DNA of 64,000 nucleotides from Pseudorhodoferax soli (lineage in GTDB: Bacteria > Pseudomonadota > Gammaproteobacteria > Burkholderiales > Burkholderiaceae_C), in contig NZ_QPJK01000003.1 in assembly GCF_003337555.1 (NCBI RefSeq), positions 364,115 through 428,114 on the forward strand, in the 5' to 3' direction. Of this stretch, positions 34,448 to 42,948 are shown piece after piece. Within the stretch, counting starts at the first letter, position 1, and every line of letters begins with the position of its first letter. The notes under the pieces are model-generated. The model was not told the origin of the DNA. It was given only the letters and a program-made list of their open reading frames with translations, and ran no database searches. The position numbers and the translations under genes were made by a program.

Positions 34448-36198
34448 CCGCAGCTGCGACCACGTCCGAACCCAAGGCTTCGATCGGCCAACGCCTGCGG
34501 CGCGTCTGGCCCTATTTCCGCGCAGCACGCGCAGGCTGGGTGTTGTTGGTGCTGGCCACGGCTGTGGTCGCCGCGACCGAACCCATGATTCCGGCGCTGC
34601 TCAAGCCGCTGCTGGACCGCGGCTTCCAGCGCGACAGCCTGCCGCTGTGGGCCATTCCCGTCGCGCTGCTGGGGCTGTTCGGCCTGCGCGGGCTGGCGGC
34701 GTTCACGGCAAACTACGCGCTCGGCCGCATCGCCAACCAAGGCCTGCTGCAGTTGCGGCGCGAGCTGTTCGCCAAGATCCTGTCCGGCGACCTGCGGCTG
34801 TTCCGCAACCAGTCGGCCAGCTCGTTGGCCAATACCGTGGTCTACGAGGTGCAGACCGGCTCGCAGGTGCTGGTCGGCGCCATCATGGCCTTCTCGCGCG
34901 ACAGCCTCACGCTGTTGGCACTGGTCGGCTACCTGCTCTACCTGAACTGGAAGCTCACGCTGATCGTGGCATTGCTGATTCCGGCGGTTGCCTGGGTCAT
35001 GGGCGTGCTGTCGCGCCGGCTCTACAAGCTCACGCGGGCGAGCCAGAACTCCACCGATGCGCTGGCCTACGTGGTCGAAGAGAACGTGCTCGCGCACCGC
35101 GACGTGCGGCTGCAGGCTGCGCAGGCGCTGCAGCAGCAGCGCTTCAACGAACTGAGCGAGCGGCTGCGCCAGCTGTCGATGAAGTCCGTCGTGGCCTCCT
35201 CCACCATGTCGCCGCTCACCCAGATGCTGGTGGCCGTGGCCATGTCGGCCGTGATCGCCATCGCACTCGTGCAGAGCGCCGACGGCGGCACCTCGGTCGG
35301 CAGCTTCGTCGCCTTCATCACCGCAATGCTGCTGCTCGTGTCCCCGATCAAGCACCTCTCCGAGGTCGCCAACCCGATCACACGCGGGCTGGCCGCGATC
35401 GAGCGTGCACTGGAGCTCATGCAGCAGACCGAGGACGAGCGCGGCGGCAGCTTCAGCGTGCAGCGGGCACGCGGCGACATCGCCTTGCAGGGCGTGACCG
35501 TGCAGTTCGACGGCACCGGCCAGCCGGCCCTCGACGGCTTGGATCTGCACGTCGCCGCCGGCGAGACCGTGGCCCTTGTCGGCGCCTCCGGTGCCGGCAA
35601 GACCACCCTGGTGAACCTGCTGCCGCGCTTTCTGGAACCCACCGCGGGCCGCGTGGCGCTGGACGGGCAAGCGGTGCAGGACTGGGACGTGATGGCGTTG
35701 CGGCGCCAGTTCGCCGTCGTCAGCCAGCACGTGGTCATGCTCAACGACAGCGTGGCCGCCAATGTGGCACTGGGCCAGCCGCTGGACCGCGAGCGGCTGG
35801 CACGCTGCCTGGCCGACGCCAACCTGGACAAACTGGTCGCCGAACTGCCCCAGGGCATGGACACCCTGGTCGGCCACAACGCCGCCCAGCTTTCCGGTGG
35901 CCAGCGCCAGCGCCTGGCGATCGCCCGCGCGCTCTACAAGGACGCGCCCGTGCTGATCCTGGACGAAGCCACCTCTGCCCTGGACACCGAATCCGAACGC
36001 GCCGTGCAGGCTGCGCTGCAGCGGCTGATGCAGGGGCGCACCACCCTCGTCATCGCCCACCGGCTGTCCACCGTGCAGCACGCCGACCGGATCGTCGTCA
36101 TGGAAGCCGGCCGCATCGTCGAGACCGGCACCCACGCCGAACTGCTGGCGCGCGACGGCGCCTACGCCCGCCTGCACGGCCTGGGCCTGCCCGGGTGA
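34444..36198 (+). CDS. msbA: lipid A export ATP-binding/permease MsbA
   Basis: A 584-residue ABC half-transporter. Six helices (about residues 20-330) are followed by an ATPase domain with Walker A GASGAGKTT (about 379), signature LSGGQRQRLAIARAL (about 482) and Walker B LILDEATSALD (about 504), plus the H-loop IAHRLSTV. FGLRGLAAFTANYALGRIANQGLLQLRRELF is typical of MsbA. It flips lipid A-core across the inner membrane. The ATG overlaps the waaL stop and the stop overlaps the MFS GTG, so waaL, msbA and the MFS gene are translationally coupled. Confidence 0.95.
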   Translation: MTAAATTSEPKASIGQRLRRVWPYFRAARAGWVLLVLATAVVAATEPMIPALLKPLLDRGFQRDSLPLWAIPVALLGLFGLRGLAAFTANYALGRIANQGLLQLRRELFAKILSGDLRLFRNQSASSLANTVVYEVQTGSQVLVGAIMAFSRDSLTLLALVGYLLYLNWKLTLIVALLIPAVAWVMGVLSRRLYKLTRASQNSTDALAYVVEENVLAHRDVRLQAAQALQQQRFNELSERLRQLSMKSVVASSTMSPLTQMLVAVAMSAVIAIALVQSADGGTSVGSFVAFITAMLLLVSPIKHLSEVANPITRGLAAIERALELMQQTEDERGGSFSVQRARGDIALQGVTVQFDGTGQPALDGLDLHVAAGETVALVGASGAGKTTLVNLLPRFLEPTAGRVALDGQAVQDWDVMALRRQFAVVSQHVVMLNDSVAANVALGQPLDRERLARCLADANLDKLVAELPQGMDTLVGHNAAQLSGGQRQRLAIARALYKDAPVLILDEATSALDTESERAVQAALQRLMQGRTTLVIAHRLSTVQHADRIVVMEAGRIVETGTHAELLARDGAYARLHGLGLPG

Positions 36199-37373
36199 CA
36201 GGACGCCGCAGCGACCCGGCGTTGGCCGTGGTGCTGGCGGGCGTGGCGGCGGCCCTGCATGTGGGCAAGCTGCCGCCGGCCCTGCCCGTGCTGCGTGATG
36301 CGCTGCAGCTGTCGCTGGTGCAGGCCGGCTTCCTGCTCTCGCTGGTGCAGCTGGCCGGCATGGGCCTGGGTCTCGTGGTGGGCCTGGCTGGCGAGAGCCT
36401 GGGCCTCAAGCGCTGCATGGCCGCGGGGCTGGTGTTGCTGAGCGCGGCCAGCCTGGCCGGTGGCTTTGCGCAAGACGCGCCGGCCCTGCTCAGCCTGCGT
36501 GCGCTGGAGGGCTTCGGCTTCCTGCTCGCCGTGACGCCCGGCCCCAGCCTGATCCGCCGGGTCGCGGCGCCGGGCGAGCTCGACGCCAAGCTGGGCCTGT
36601 GGGGGGCCTACATGCCGCTGGGCACGGCCATGGCGCTGCTGGCCGGCCCCTGGCTGCTGCCGCATCTCGGCTGGTCCGGTTGGTGGTGGCTGCTGGCCGC
36701 CCCCTCGCTCGCCATGGCGGTCCTGCTCTGGCTGGCACTGCCGGCCGACGCGCGCAGCGCGGCCCGAGGGCGCGACACCTGGTCTGAAAGGTTGCGCCGC
36801 ACGCTGGCTGCGCCCGGGCCCTGGCTGCTGGGCGCCAGTTTCGCCATGTACGCGGGCCAGTGGCTGTCCGTGGTCGGCTTCCTGCCCACGGTGTTCGCGC
36901 AGGCCCATGTCGGCCCCCAGCTGGCCGGAGCGCTGACGGCATTGGTGGCGGCCGTCAACATCGGCGGCAACATCGCCGCGGGCCGCCTGCTGCGCCGGGG
37001 AACCGCCCCGCGCACCCTGTTGTGGACGGGCTTCGCCGCCATGGCGCTGGGCGCCATGCTGGCCTTCCTGCCGGCGCTGGGTGCCGGCCCCGCCGTCCGC
37101 ACTGGCGCGGTGCTGCTGTTCTCGCTGGTCGGTGGCCTGGTCCCGGCCACGCTGTTCGCGCTGTGCGTGCGGCTGGCACCGGGCAGCGATACCGTCGCCA
37201 CCACCGTGGGCTGGATGCAGCAATGCTCGGCAGTGGGACAGTTCGCGTTGCCGCCGCTGGTCGGATGGGTCGCACGGCTGGCAGGCGGCTGGCAATGGAC
37301 CTGGGCGCTGACCGGGCTGTGCTGCGTCGCCGGTGCACTGCTGGCCTGGCGCATGACCGCAGCGCGCGACTGA
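36195..37373 (+). CDS. MFS transporter
   Basis: A 392-residue major facilitator with 12 predicted helices. The conserved A-like motif between helices 2 and 3 reads GLAGESLGLKRCM. The family resembles CynX/NimT-type exporters. The GTG start overlaps the msbA stop (GTGA). The position between msbA and an LPS glycosyltransferase is unusual; it may be a passenger gene or move a precursor. Substrate unknown. Confidence 0.86.
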   Translation: MTGRRSDPALAVVLAGVAAALHVGKLPPALPVLRDALQLSLVQAGFLLSLVQLAGMGLGLVVGLAGESLGLKRCMAAGLVLLSAASLAGGFAQDAPALLSLRALEGFGFLLAVTPGPSLIRRVAAPGELDAKLGLWGAYMPLGTAMALLAGPWLLPHLGWSGWWWLLAAPSLAMAVLLWLALPADARSAARGRDTWSERLRRTLAAPGPWLLGASFAMYAGQWLSVVGFLPTVFAQAHVGPQLAGALTALVAAVNIGGNIAAGRLLRRGTAPRTLLWTGFAAMALGAMLAFLPALGAGPAVRTGAVLLFSLVGGLVPATLFALCVRLAPGSDTVATTVGWMQQCSAVGQFALPPLVGWVARLAGGWQWTWALTGLCCVAGALLAWRMTAARD

Positions 37374-37390
37374 CCGCCGACAATCCGGGC

Positions 37391-38155
37391 ATGTCTTCGC
37401 CCTCCCCTACCCTCAGCGTCGTCATCGCCGCCAAGAACGAGGCCCACCACATCGCCGACTGCGTGCGCTCTGCCAGCTTCGCCGACGAGATCCTCGTGCT
37501 GGACTCCGGCAGCACCGACGCCACCGCTGCCCTGGCGGCCGCGCAGGGTGCGCGCGTCATTCCGACCGACTGGCCTGGCTACGGCCCACAGCAGCAGCGT
37601 GGCATCGCCATGGCGCGCAGCGACTGGGTGCTGTCGCTCGATGCGGACGAGCGCATCAGCCCTGAGCTGCAGGCCGAGATCCGCGCGGCCATCGCCTCCG
37701 GCGCTGCCGACGGCTACCGGCTGCCCCGCCTGTCCAGCTTCTGCGGCCAGTTCATCCACCACAGCGGCTGGCGGCCGGACTACACGCTGCGTCTCGTGCG
37801 GCGCGAGAAGGCTGGTTTCACCGCCCACCTGCTGCACGCCCACATGACCGTGGACGGCACGCGCCAGGACCTGCGCCACAGCCTGGTCCATTACAGCTAC
37901 CAGGACCTGGACGACGTGCTGGAAAAGCTCAACCGCTATTCCGCAGTCGGCGCACGCGACATGCACGCGCGCGGCAAGAAGGCTTCGCTGGGCAGCGCCA
38001 TCGCGCACGGTGTGTGGGCCTTCGTGCGGACCTACCTGGTTCGCCAGGGCTTTCGCGATGGGCGCGAGGGCTTCCTGATCGCCGTCTACAACGCCGAGAC
38101 GACCTTCTACAAGTACCTGAAGCTCATGGCGCTGAACGCAGCGAAGCAGCCCTAG
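37391..38155 (+). CDS. family 2 glycosyltransferase (WaaE/KdtX-like)
   Basis: A 254-residue cytoplasmic GT-A enzyme. SVVIAAKNEAHHIADCV, LVLDSGSTDATA and the metal-binding LSLDADERIS fit WaaE/KdtX-type transferases that add a sugar to the LPS inner core. The C-terminal FVRTYLVRQGFRDGREGFLIAVYNAETTFYKYLKL is typical of this LPS group. It lies 17 bp after the MFS gene in the waaL-msbA operon. The exact sugar is not evident (the family often adds glucose to heptose). Confidence 0.9.
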   Translation: MSSPSPTLSVVIAAKNEAHHIADCVRSASFADEILVLDSGSTDATAALAAAQGARVIPTDWPGYGPQQQRGIAMARSDWVLSLDADERISPELQAEIRAAIASGAADGYRLPRLSSFCGQFIHHSGWRPDYTLRLVRREKAGFTAHLLHAHMTVDGTRQDLRHSLVHYSYQDLDDVLEKLNRYSAVGARDMHARGKKASLGSAIAHGVWAFVRTYLVRQGFRDGREGFLIAVYNAETTFYKYLKLMALNAAKQP

Positions 38156-38497
38156 ACGTTCGCGCGCCGCGCTGTCGCCACCCCAAGTCATCATGGTTCT
38201 GTCGAGGGGTGCTGGTTTCCGAGGTCTCGTGTGTCCAGCTGCCTGTCCCGAGCGACGCCAGGGCCGTGCTTCCTGAGGGAAAGACGCTGGCGCTGGCAAC
38301 GGCCGCCAACCACGACGCCTTCCAGCCGCAGCCCGGCGACCCGGGCTGCGCGGCCGTGCGCACCGGCAACGGCGTGCTGAGCCACCGCCGGGCCCGTTTC
38401 GGCCGCGCCGAAACCAGGCCCCCCTACAAGGGATGTACGGACGACGCTGCGGCCGAGCGGCGGGGCCCGAACGGCGTGGGCAGGAGCCGCAGGCCGT
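38156..38497. other. 342-bp region after the LPS operon, no confirmed gene
   Basis: Convergent region between the family 2 transferase and the DUF454 gene. A + strand frame from a GTG at 38209 to 38547 shows GC-rich third positions for about its first 65 codons, then loses this and runs into the DUF454 gene on the opposite strand. The translation (VLVSEVSCVQLPVPSDAR...) matches no family I know. No terminator or RNA gene was recognised. Confidence 0.45.
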
Positions 38498-38935
38498 TCA
38501 GCCAGGCACGGGCTCTGGCCGCAACCACAGCCAGCACAGCACCGTAGCCATGCAGGTGCAGGCCAGCGCGCTGACCCACCAGCGGCTGCCCACCCACACC
38601 AGGATGCCGGCGCAGGCGGCCATCGCAACCGTGGCGTTCCACTTGGCGCGCCGGCTCACGCAGCCGCCGGCCTGCCAGTCGCGGATCAGCTTGCCGAACA
38701 TCCGGTGGTCCAGCAACCAGCGGTGCAGCCTGGGCGAACTGCGCGCAGCCGCCCAGGCCGCGATCAGCACGAACACCGTGGTCGGCAGGCCCGGCACGAA
38801 CAGACCGACCACGCCAGTGGCCAGCGACAGACAGGCCAGGAGCAGCAACAACCAGCGCCACGGGGCGGGCAGCGGCTGCACGGCCGGCACGCCCGCTGAG
38901 GGGGTGTCACTGGGGCGCGGATCGTCGGGCGGCAT
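38498..38935 (-). CDS. DUF454 (YbaN) family inner-membrane protein
   Basis: A 145-residue protein with three to four hydrophobic helices. The core LACLSLATGVVGLFVPGLPTTVFVLIAAWAAARSSPRLHRWLLDHRMFG is the DUF454 signature (GxxLPxLPTTPF-like, then S-P-R-L-H-x-W-L). The function of the family is unknown. The ATG at 38935 gives a Pro-rich cytoplasmic N-terminus of about 30 residues before the first helix. It is divergent from the diguanylate cyclase, with about 98 bp between starts. Confidence 0.88.
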   Translation of the reverse strand: MPPDDPRPSDTPSAGVPAVQPLPAPWRWLLLLLACLSLATGVVGLFVPGLPTTVFVLIAAWAAARSSPRLHRWLLDHRMFGKLIRDWQAGGCVSRRAKWNATVAMAACAGILVWVGSRWWVSALACTCMATVLCWLWLRPEPVPG

Positions 38936-39033
38936 GGCTGGGCAGCATTCTGGCCCAGCGCCCGTGCTGCGACGTGGCGCACGCAGCCACACGACACCAG
39001 ATCGTCCAGAATGTCGAGTGCCTTATCCTCAAC

Positions 39034-41103
39034 ATGGGTGAAATGCAGGACATGATCTCCACGGCCCCGCCTGCACCGCCAGCCCGCCGCCGCGGCCTCG
39101 CGTACTGGATTGCGATCGCCCTGGCCTGGGCCGTGCTGGTGGCCGTGGTGGTGCTGTTGTTCCTGGTGGAGCGCTTCGCCGAACGCCATGCCACGCGCAC
39201 CGCCACTGCCGCGCTGGCGCAGATCGGCTGGCAGATGCGTGACCAGCTGGACCGCGGCATGGCCTACCGCTACGAGGAGCTGCGCATCCTCTCGGGCCTG
39301 CAGGACATGCAGCCCGGCCGCGTGCCCGAACAGCGGCGCGCCGTGCTGGAGCGCGTGCAGCAGAGCTTTCCGCTGTACGCGTGGATTGGCTATGCGCGCC
39401 GTGACGGCCGTGTGGAGGCGGCCACCGGCGGGCTGCTCGAAGGCCAGGAAGTGTCCAAGCGGCCGTGGTTCCAGGGCGGCGTGCAGGGGGCGTTTGTCGG
39501 AGATGTGCACCCTGCCCTGCTGCTGGAAAAGCTGCTGCCGCAGCAGCAGGAGCCTTGGCGCTTCGTCGACGTCGCCATGCCTGTCCGGGATGCGGACGGC
39601 GGGCTGCACGCCGTGCTGGGCGCCCACCTGAGCTGGGAATGGGCGCGCGACCTGCAGCGCAACCTGCTGTCGCAGGCCGAATCCGTGTACCAGGCGCAGC
39701 TTTTCGTGGTCGATGCCAAGCGCACGGTGCTGCTGGGGCCGGCCGGCACCGAAGGCAAGCCGCTCGACCTGCCTGCCGTCGGCGAACTGCGTGCCGCCGC
39801 GGGCGCGGCCATGCGCGACTGGGGTGACGGTCAGCACTATGCGACGGCCATCGTGCCCACCATGGGCCAGGACAACTACCCTGGCCTGGGCTGGGTGGTC
39901 GTGGTGCGCCAGGCCGAACAGGTCGCCTTCGCCGACTACCACCAGCTGCAGCGCGAGATGGCCATCGGCGGCATGGCCGTCTGCCTGCTGGCCGCACTGT
40001 GCGCACCGCTGGCGGCCCGGCGCCTGACGCGCCCCTTGCACCGGCTGACGCAGGCAGTCGGCGCGCGCGCCGCCGGCCAGGCCGATCCGATTCCGCTGCA
40101 AACGGCCTACCGCGAGGTCGAGCTGTTGTCGCGCGCGCTGACCGACGCCGATGCGCGCGAGGCGCGCGACCGCGCCGAACTGGAACAGGTCAATGCCGGC
40201 CTGGAAGCACGCATCCAGGAGCGCACGGCCCAGATCAGCGCCAGCCAGGCCCAGCTGCACACCATCACCGACAACATCCCGGCGCTGGTCGCCGATGTCG
40301 ACCGCACGCTGCGCTACCGCTTTGCCAACCGCGCCTACCTGGACTGGTTCGGCAAAGACCCGGACGAGCTGATCGGCGAGACGATGGAGTCCCTGTACGG
40401 CGAGGCCGCGGTGCGCCTGTGGCAGCCTGAACTGGCCCGCGTGCTGCAGGGTGAACGCGTGCAGTTCGAGCGCAGCATGGTGGTGCGCGGCCAGCGCCAG
40501 CACAGCATGGCCATTTACCTGCCCTACCGCGACACGCAAGGCCAGATCGATGGCTTCCATGCGCTGGTGTTCGACACCACGGCCAGCAAGGAGCTGGAAC
40601 TGCGGCTGGAGAACGAGGCCACCCGCGACGCGCTGACCGGCCTGCCCAACCGCCGCCTGCTGCAACGCAACCTGCCCGCCGCGCTGGCGCGTTCGGAGCG
40701 CCAGGGCCACAGCCTGGCCTTGCTGTTCCTCGACCTGAACGGTTTCAAGGCCGTCAACGACACGCACGGCCACGAGGCGGGCGACGAACTGCTGCGCCAG
40801 GTCGGCCAACGCCTGGTGGCTGCCGTGCGCGTCACCGACACGGTGGCGCGGCTGGCGGGGGACGAATACGTGGTGCTGCTCGAGCCGGTCAGCGATCCGC
40901 TGGCCGACCCCGCCGCCGTGGCCGCCAAGATCGACGCGACCATCGCCACGCCCTTCGTGCTCGAGACGGCCACGGTGCAGGTCTCCGTCAGCATCGGCAG
41001 CGCCGTCTACCAGCCGCGTTGTGGCACGTCGGCCGACGAACTGCTCTCCGGTGCCGACAGCGCGATGTACGCCGCCAAGCGCTCCGGCAGGAAGCCGATT
41101 TGA
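39034..41103 (+). CDS. membrane sensor diguanylate cyclase (Cache-PAS-GGDEF)
   Basis: A 689-residue protein. Helix 1 (about residues 22-47) leads to a periplasmic dCache-like sensor (about 50-305) with RPWFQGGVQGAFVGDVHPALLLEK. Helix 2 (about 308-328) is followed by a HAMP-like linker and coiled coil, PAS (about 405-530, TITDNIPALVADVDRTLRYRFAN) and GGDEF (about 535-689). The active-site motif is AGDEY, a variant of GGDEF, near residue 607. An I-site RVTD (RxxD) sits at the correct spacing upstream, so product inhibition is likely. The ATG at 39034 is used; an ATG three codons later is equally possible. Likely makes c-di-GMP in response to a periplasmic ligand. Confidence 0.88.
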   Translation: MGEMQDMISTAPPAPPARRRGLAYWIAIALAWAVLVAVVVLLFLVERFAERHATRTATAALAQIGWQMRDQLDRGMAYRYEELRILSGLQDMQPGRVPEQRRAVLERVQQSFPLYAWIGYARRDGRVEAATGGLLEGQEVSKRPWFQGGVQGAFVGDVHPALLLEKLLPQQQEPWRFVDVAMPVRDADGGLHAVLGAHLSWEWARDLQRNLLSQAESVYQAQLFVVDAKRTVLLGPAGTEGKPLDLPAVGELRAAAGAAMRDWGDGQHYATAIVPTMGQDNYPGLGWVVVVRQAEQVAFADYHQLQREMAIGGMAVCLLAALCAPLAARRLTRPLHRLTQAVGARAAGQADPIPLQTAYREVELLSRALTDADAREARDRAELEQVNAGLEARIQERTAQISASQAQLHTITDNIPALVADVDRTLRYRFANRAYLDWFGKDPDELIGETMESLYGEAAVRLWQPELARVLQGERVQFERSMVVRGQRQHSMAIYLPYRDTQGQIDGFHALVFDTTASKELELRLENEATRDALTGLPNRRLLQRNLPAALARSERQGHSLALLFLDLNGFKAVNDTHGHEAGDELLRQVGQRLVAAVRVTDTVARLAGDEYVVLLEPVSDPLADPAAVAAKIDATIATPFVLETATVQVSVSIGSAVYQPRCGTSADELLSGADSAMYAAKRSGRKPI

Positions 41104-41193
41104 AACAAAGCGTCCGGCGGCCTTGCGCAGCCGGTGCCGGGCCCCATGTCCTGGGAGCAACGGCCGTCCTGGCCGGCTGAAGGAGCTCCGCCG

Positions 41194-41466
41194 ATGTTCA
41201 AACGTGTGTCGCTGCTGTGGACCCTGGTCCGGGGTGACCTGCTCAGGTTCTGGTGGGCGCTGCGCGATCCGCGGGCGCCGCGCTGGTTCAAGCTGGCCGC
41301 GGTCGGCCTGCTGGTCTATCTGTTGAGTCCGGTCGACCTGCTGCCCGACGCGATCCCGTTCCTCGGCGTGGTCGACGACCTCGTGCTGCTGCCGCTTGCC
41401 CTGCGCTGGCTGCTGGCGCGCCTGCCTGCAGGATTGCAGGCCGACCTGGCGGCCCGCGCCGGCTGA
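41194..41466 (+). CDS. DUF1232 (YkvA) family membrane protein
   Basis: A 90-residue protein with the DUF1232 motif LLSPVDLLPDAIPFLGVVDDLVLLPLALRWL between about residues 43 and 73, giving two hydrophobic segments separated by a turn. Function unknown for the family. The start is supported by an AAGGAG site 8 bases before the ATG; a longer frame to 41134 lacks one. It converges on the FMN reductase gene with a 4-bp gap. Confidence 0.88.
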   Translation: MFKRVSLLWTLVRGDLLRFWWALRDPRAPRWFKLAAVGLLVYLLSPVDLLPDAIPFLGVVDDLVLLPLALRWLLARLPAGLQADLAARAG

Positions 41467-41470
41467 AGGC

Positions 41471-42058
41471 TCAGCGCCCCGCCGGCACCAGCCGGGCCAG
41501 CGCGTCGAGCACACGCGCCACCGACTGGGCCGCGCGCGCATCGGAGAGGCCGCCCTCGGCATCGAAGGCCTCGTTCGCGCGGCCCAGCGCGAACTGCTGC
41601 GGCACCACCAGCATGGCAAAGGCCATCTGCAGGTACTGGCGCACGAAGTTCATGGCGCGCAGGCCGCCCAGCGGCCCGGGCGAGGCCGAGAGTAAGCCCA
41701 CCGGTTTGTCGGCCGTGCTGGCCAGGCCCGCGGGATGGCCATCGGCCGCCTGGATGCGCGACAGCCAGTCGAAGGCGTTGACGAACAGCGGCGTCGGAAA
41801 GCCGTTGTATTCGGGTGTCACGACCAGCACCGCCGTGCTTTCGGCAATCGCCTGCTGCAGGGCCAGTGCGCCCGCCGGCACACCCTCTGCCGCCTCCAGG
41901 TCGCCGTCGTAGACCGGTAGCGCCAGGCTGCGCAGGTCCAGCAGCTGCGCTTGCCAGCCGCCCGCCTGTGCCATGCGTGCTGCATGCCGCGCCAGCTGGA
42001 CATTCAAAGACCCGGTGCGTGCGCTGGCGGGGATGATGAGAAGACGGCGTGCAGACAT
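41471..42058 (-). CDS. NADPH-dependent FMN reductase family protein
   Basis: A 195-residue flavodoxin-fold reductase (ChrR/SsuE/YieF type) that reduces FMN, quinones or similar acceptors with NAD(P)H. The phosphate-binding loop IPASARTGSLN is at about residues 8-18 and the flavin loop TPEYNGFPTPLFVNAFDW at about 79-97, followed by SASPGPLGGLRA. The ATG at 42058 gives MSARRLLIIPAS; a longer frame upstream is a shadow. Probably a single gene. Confidence 0.9.
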   Translation of the reverse strand: MSARRLLIIPASARTGSLNVQLARHAARMAQAGGWQAQLLDLRSLALPVYDGDLEAAEGVPAGALALQQAIAESTAVLVVTPEYNGFPTPLFVNAFDWLSRIQAADGHPAGLASTADKPVGLLSASPGPLGGLRAMNFVRQYLQMAFAMLVVPQQFALGRANEAFDAEGGLSDARAAQSVARVLDALARLVPAGR

Positions 42059-42088
42059 GGATGAACTTCGGGAACAAGAACATGGAAC

Positions 42089-42114
42089 GCCGCCCGACGG
42101 GTCGGCCGGGCGGC
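42089..42114. repeat. GC-rich hairpin upstream of the FMN reductase gene
   Basis: Perfect 8-bp arms GCCGCCCG and CGGGCGGC around a 10-base centre that itself contains CCGAC-gg-GTCGG, allowing two alternative hairpins. It lies about 30 bases before the reductase start in a divergent intergenic region, so it would be in the leader of that gene. It may be an operator or leader structure; no U-run. Confidence 0.35.
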
Positions 42115-42339
42115 ATTGTGGACCAACTCCGGCGGTTCCCGGTACACCGCCGAGGCTGCCGCGGTCACACGCAGGCGGCCGCCGTCGCTCGGAACATCTG
42201 GTCGCCGGCCGAGATCCTGTTGTCCCGGATGCGGTCCGCTTGGCCCGGCCGGTGGCTGCACCAGGCAAGCCTTGCCGCTTGCCGCAGGAGGCGGTCCGCC
42301 CCCACATAATCCGCCCGCCACCAACCCCCGGGAGAAGAG

Positions 42340-42930
42340 ATGCACAAGCGACAGTTCCTGGCCAGCGCCGCGCTGGCCGCCGCCGGCGCCGCCCAGGCCC
42401 AGAGCACCGCCAAACCGGCCACCAGCGGCCAGCCCACGCTGCTCACGGTCGGTGGCGCGATCGCCAAGGGCAACCGCGGCCCGCTGGACAAGGCGCTGGA
42501 CCAGATGATGGCCAAGCACAAGGTGCAGTTCGGCACGGCCTACGCGTTCGATGCCGCCGCCTTGCAGCGCCTGCCGCGCGTGCACATCACTCCCACGCTG
42601 GAGTACGACAACAAGAAGCACAAGCTGAGCGGCCCGCTGCTGAGCACCGTGCTGGCCAAGGCCGGCGCCGACCTCAAGGCCCCGCTGCGCGTGGGCTTGC
42701 GCGCGGTCGACGGCTACAACGCGATCATTTCGTTGGCCGACGTGCAGGCCTACCGGATGGTGGTGGCCACGCACCTGGACGACCAGCCCATGGCTTTGGG
42801 CGGCCTAGGACCGCAATGGGCGGTATACGACGCCGACAACCTGCCCGCCTTCAAGGACAAGCCGGTGCACGAGCGCTTTGCGCTGTGCCCGTGGGGCGTC
42901 TACTACATCGACGTCGCGCTGCAGGGCTGA
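42340..42930 (+). CDS. exported protein resembling the molybdopterin-binding (SUOX/YedY) fold
   Basis: A 196-residue protein with an N-terminal signal peptide (MHKRQFLASAALAAAGAAQA, cleavage near AQA-Q). The mature part contains LSGPLLSTVLAKAGADLKAPLRVGLRAVDGYNAIISLADV, which looks like the oxidoreductase molybdopterin-binding fold of small periplasmic homologues. No Cys for the molybdenum is seen in that region and the length is about half that of MsrP. It probably lacks the cofactor and binds something else. A GGGAGAAGAG site precedes the ATG. Monocistronic; function unknown. Confidence 0.75.
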   Translation: MHKRQFLASAALAAAGAAQAQSTAKPATSGQPTLLTVGGAIAKGNRGPLDKALDQMMAKHKVQFGTAYAFDAAALQRLPRVHITPTLEYDNKKHKLSGPLLSTVLAKAGADLKAPLRVGLRAVDGYNAIISLADVQAYRMVVATHLDDQPMALGGLGPQWAVYDADNLPAFKDKPVHERFALCPWGVYYIDVALQG

Positions 42931-42948
42931 GCGCCCCGCCCCGGCGGA

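Noticed and set aside
38974-39033. Longer N-terminus of the sensor diguanylate cyclase from a GTG at 38974
   Set aside because: The extra 20 residues (MAHAATRHQIVQ...) do not belong to the membrane anchor and no ribosome site precedes them.
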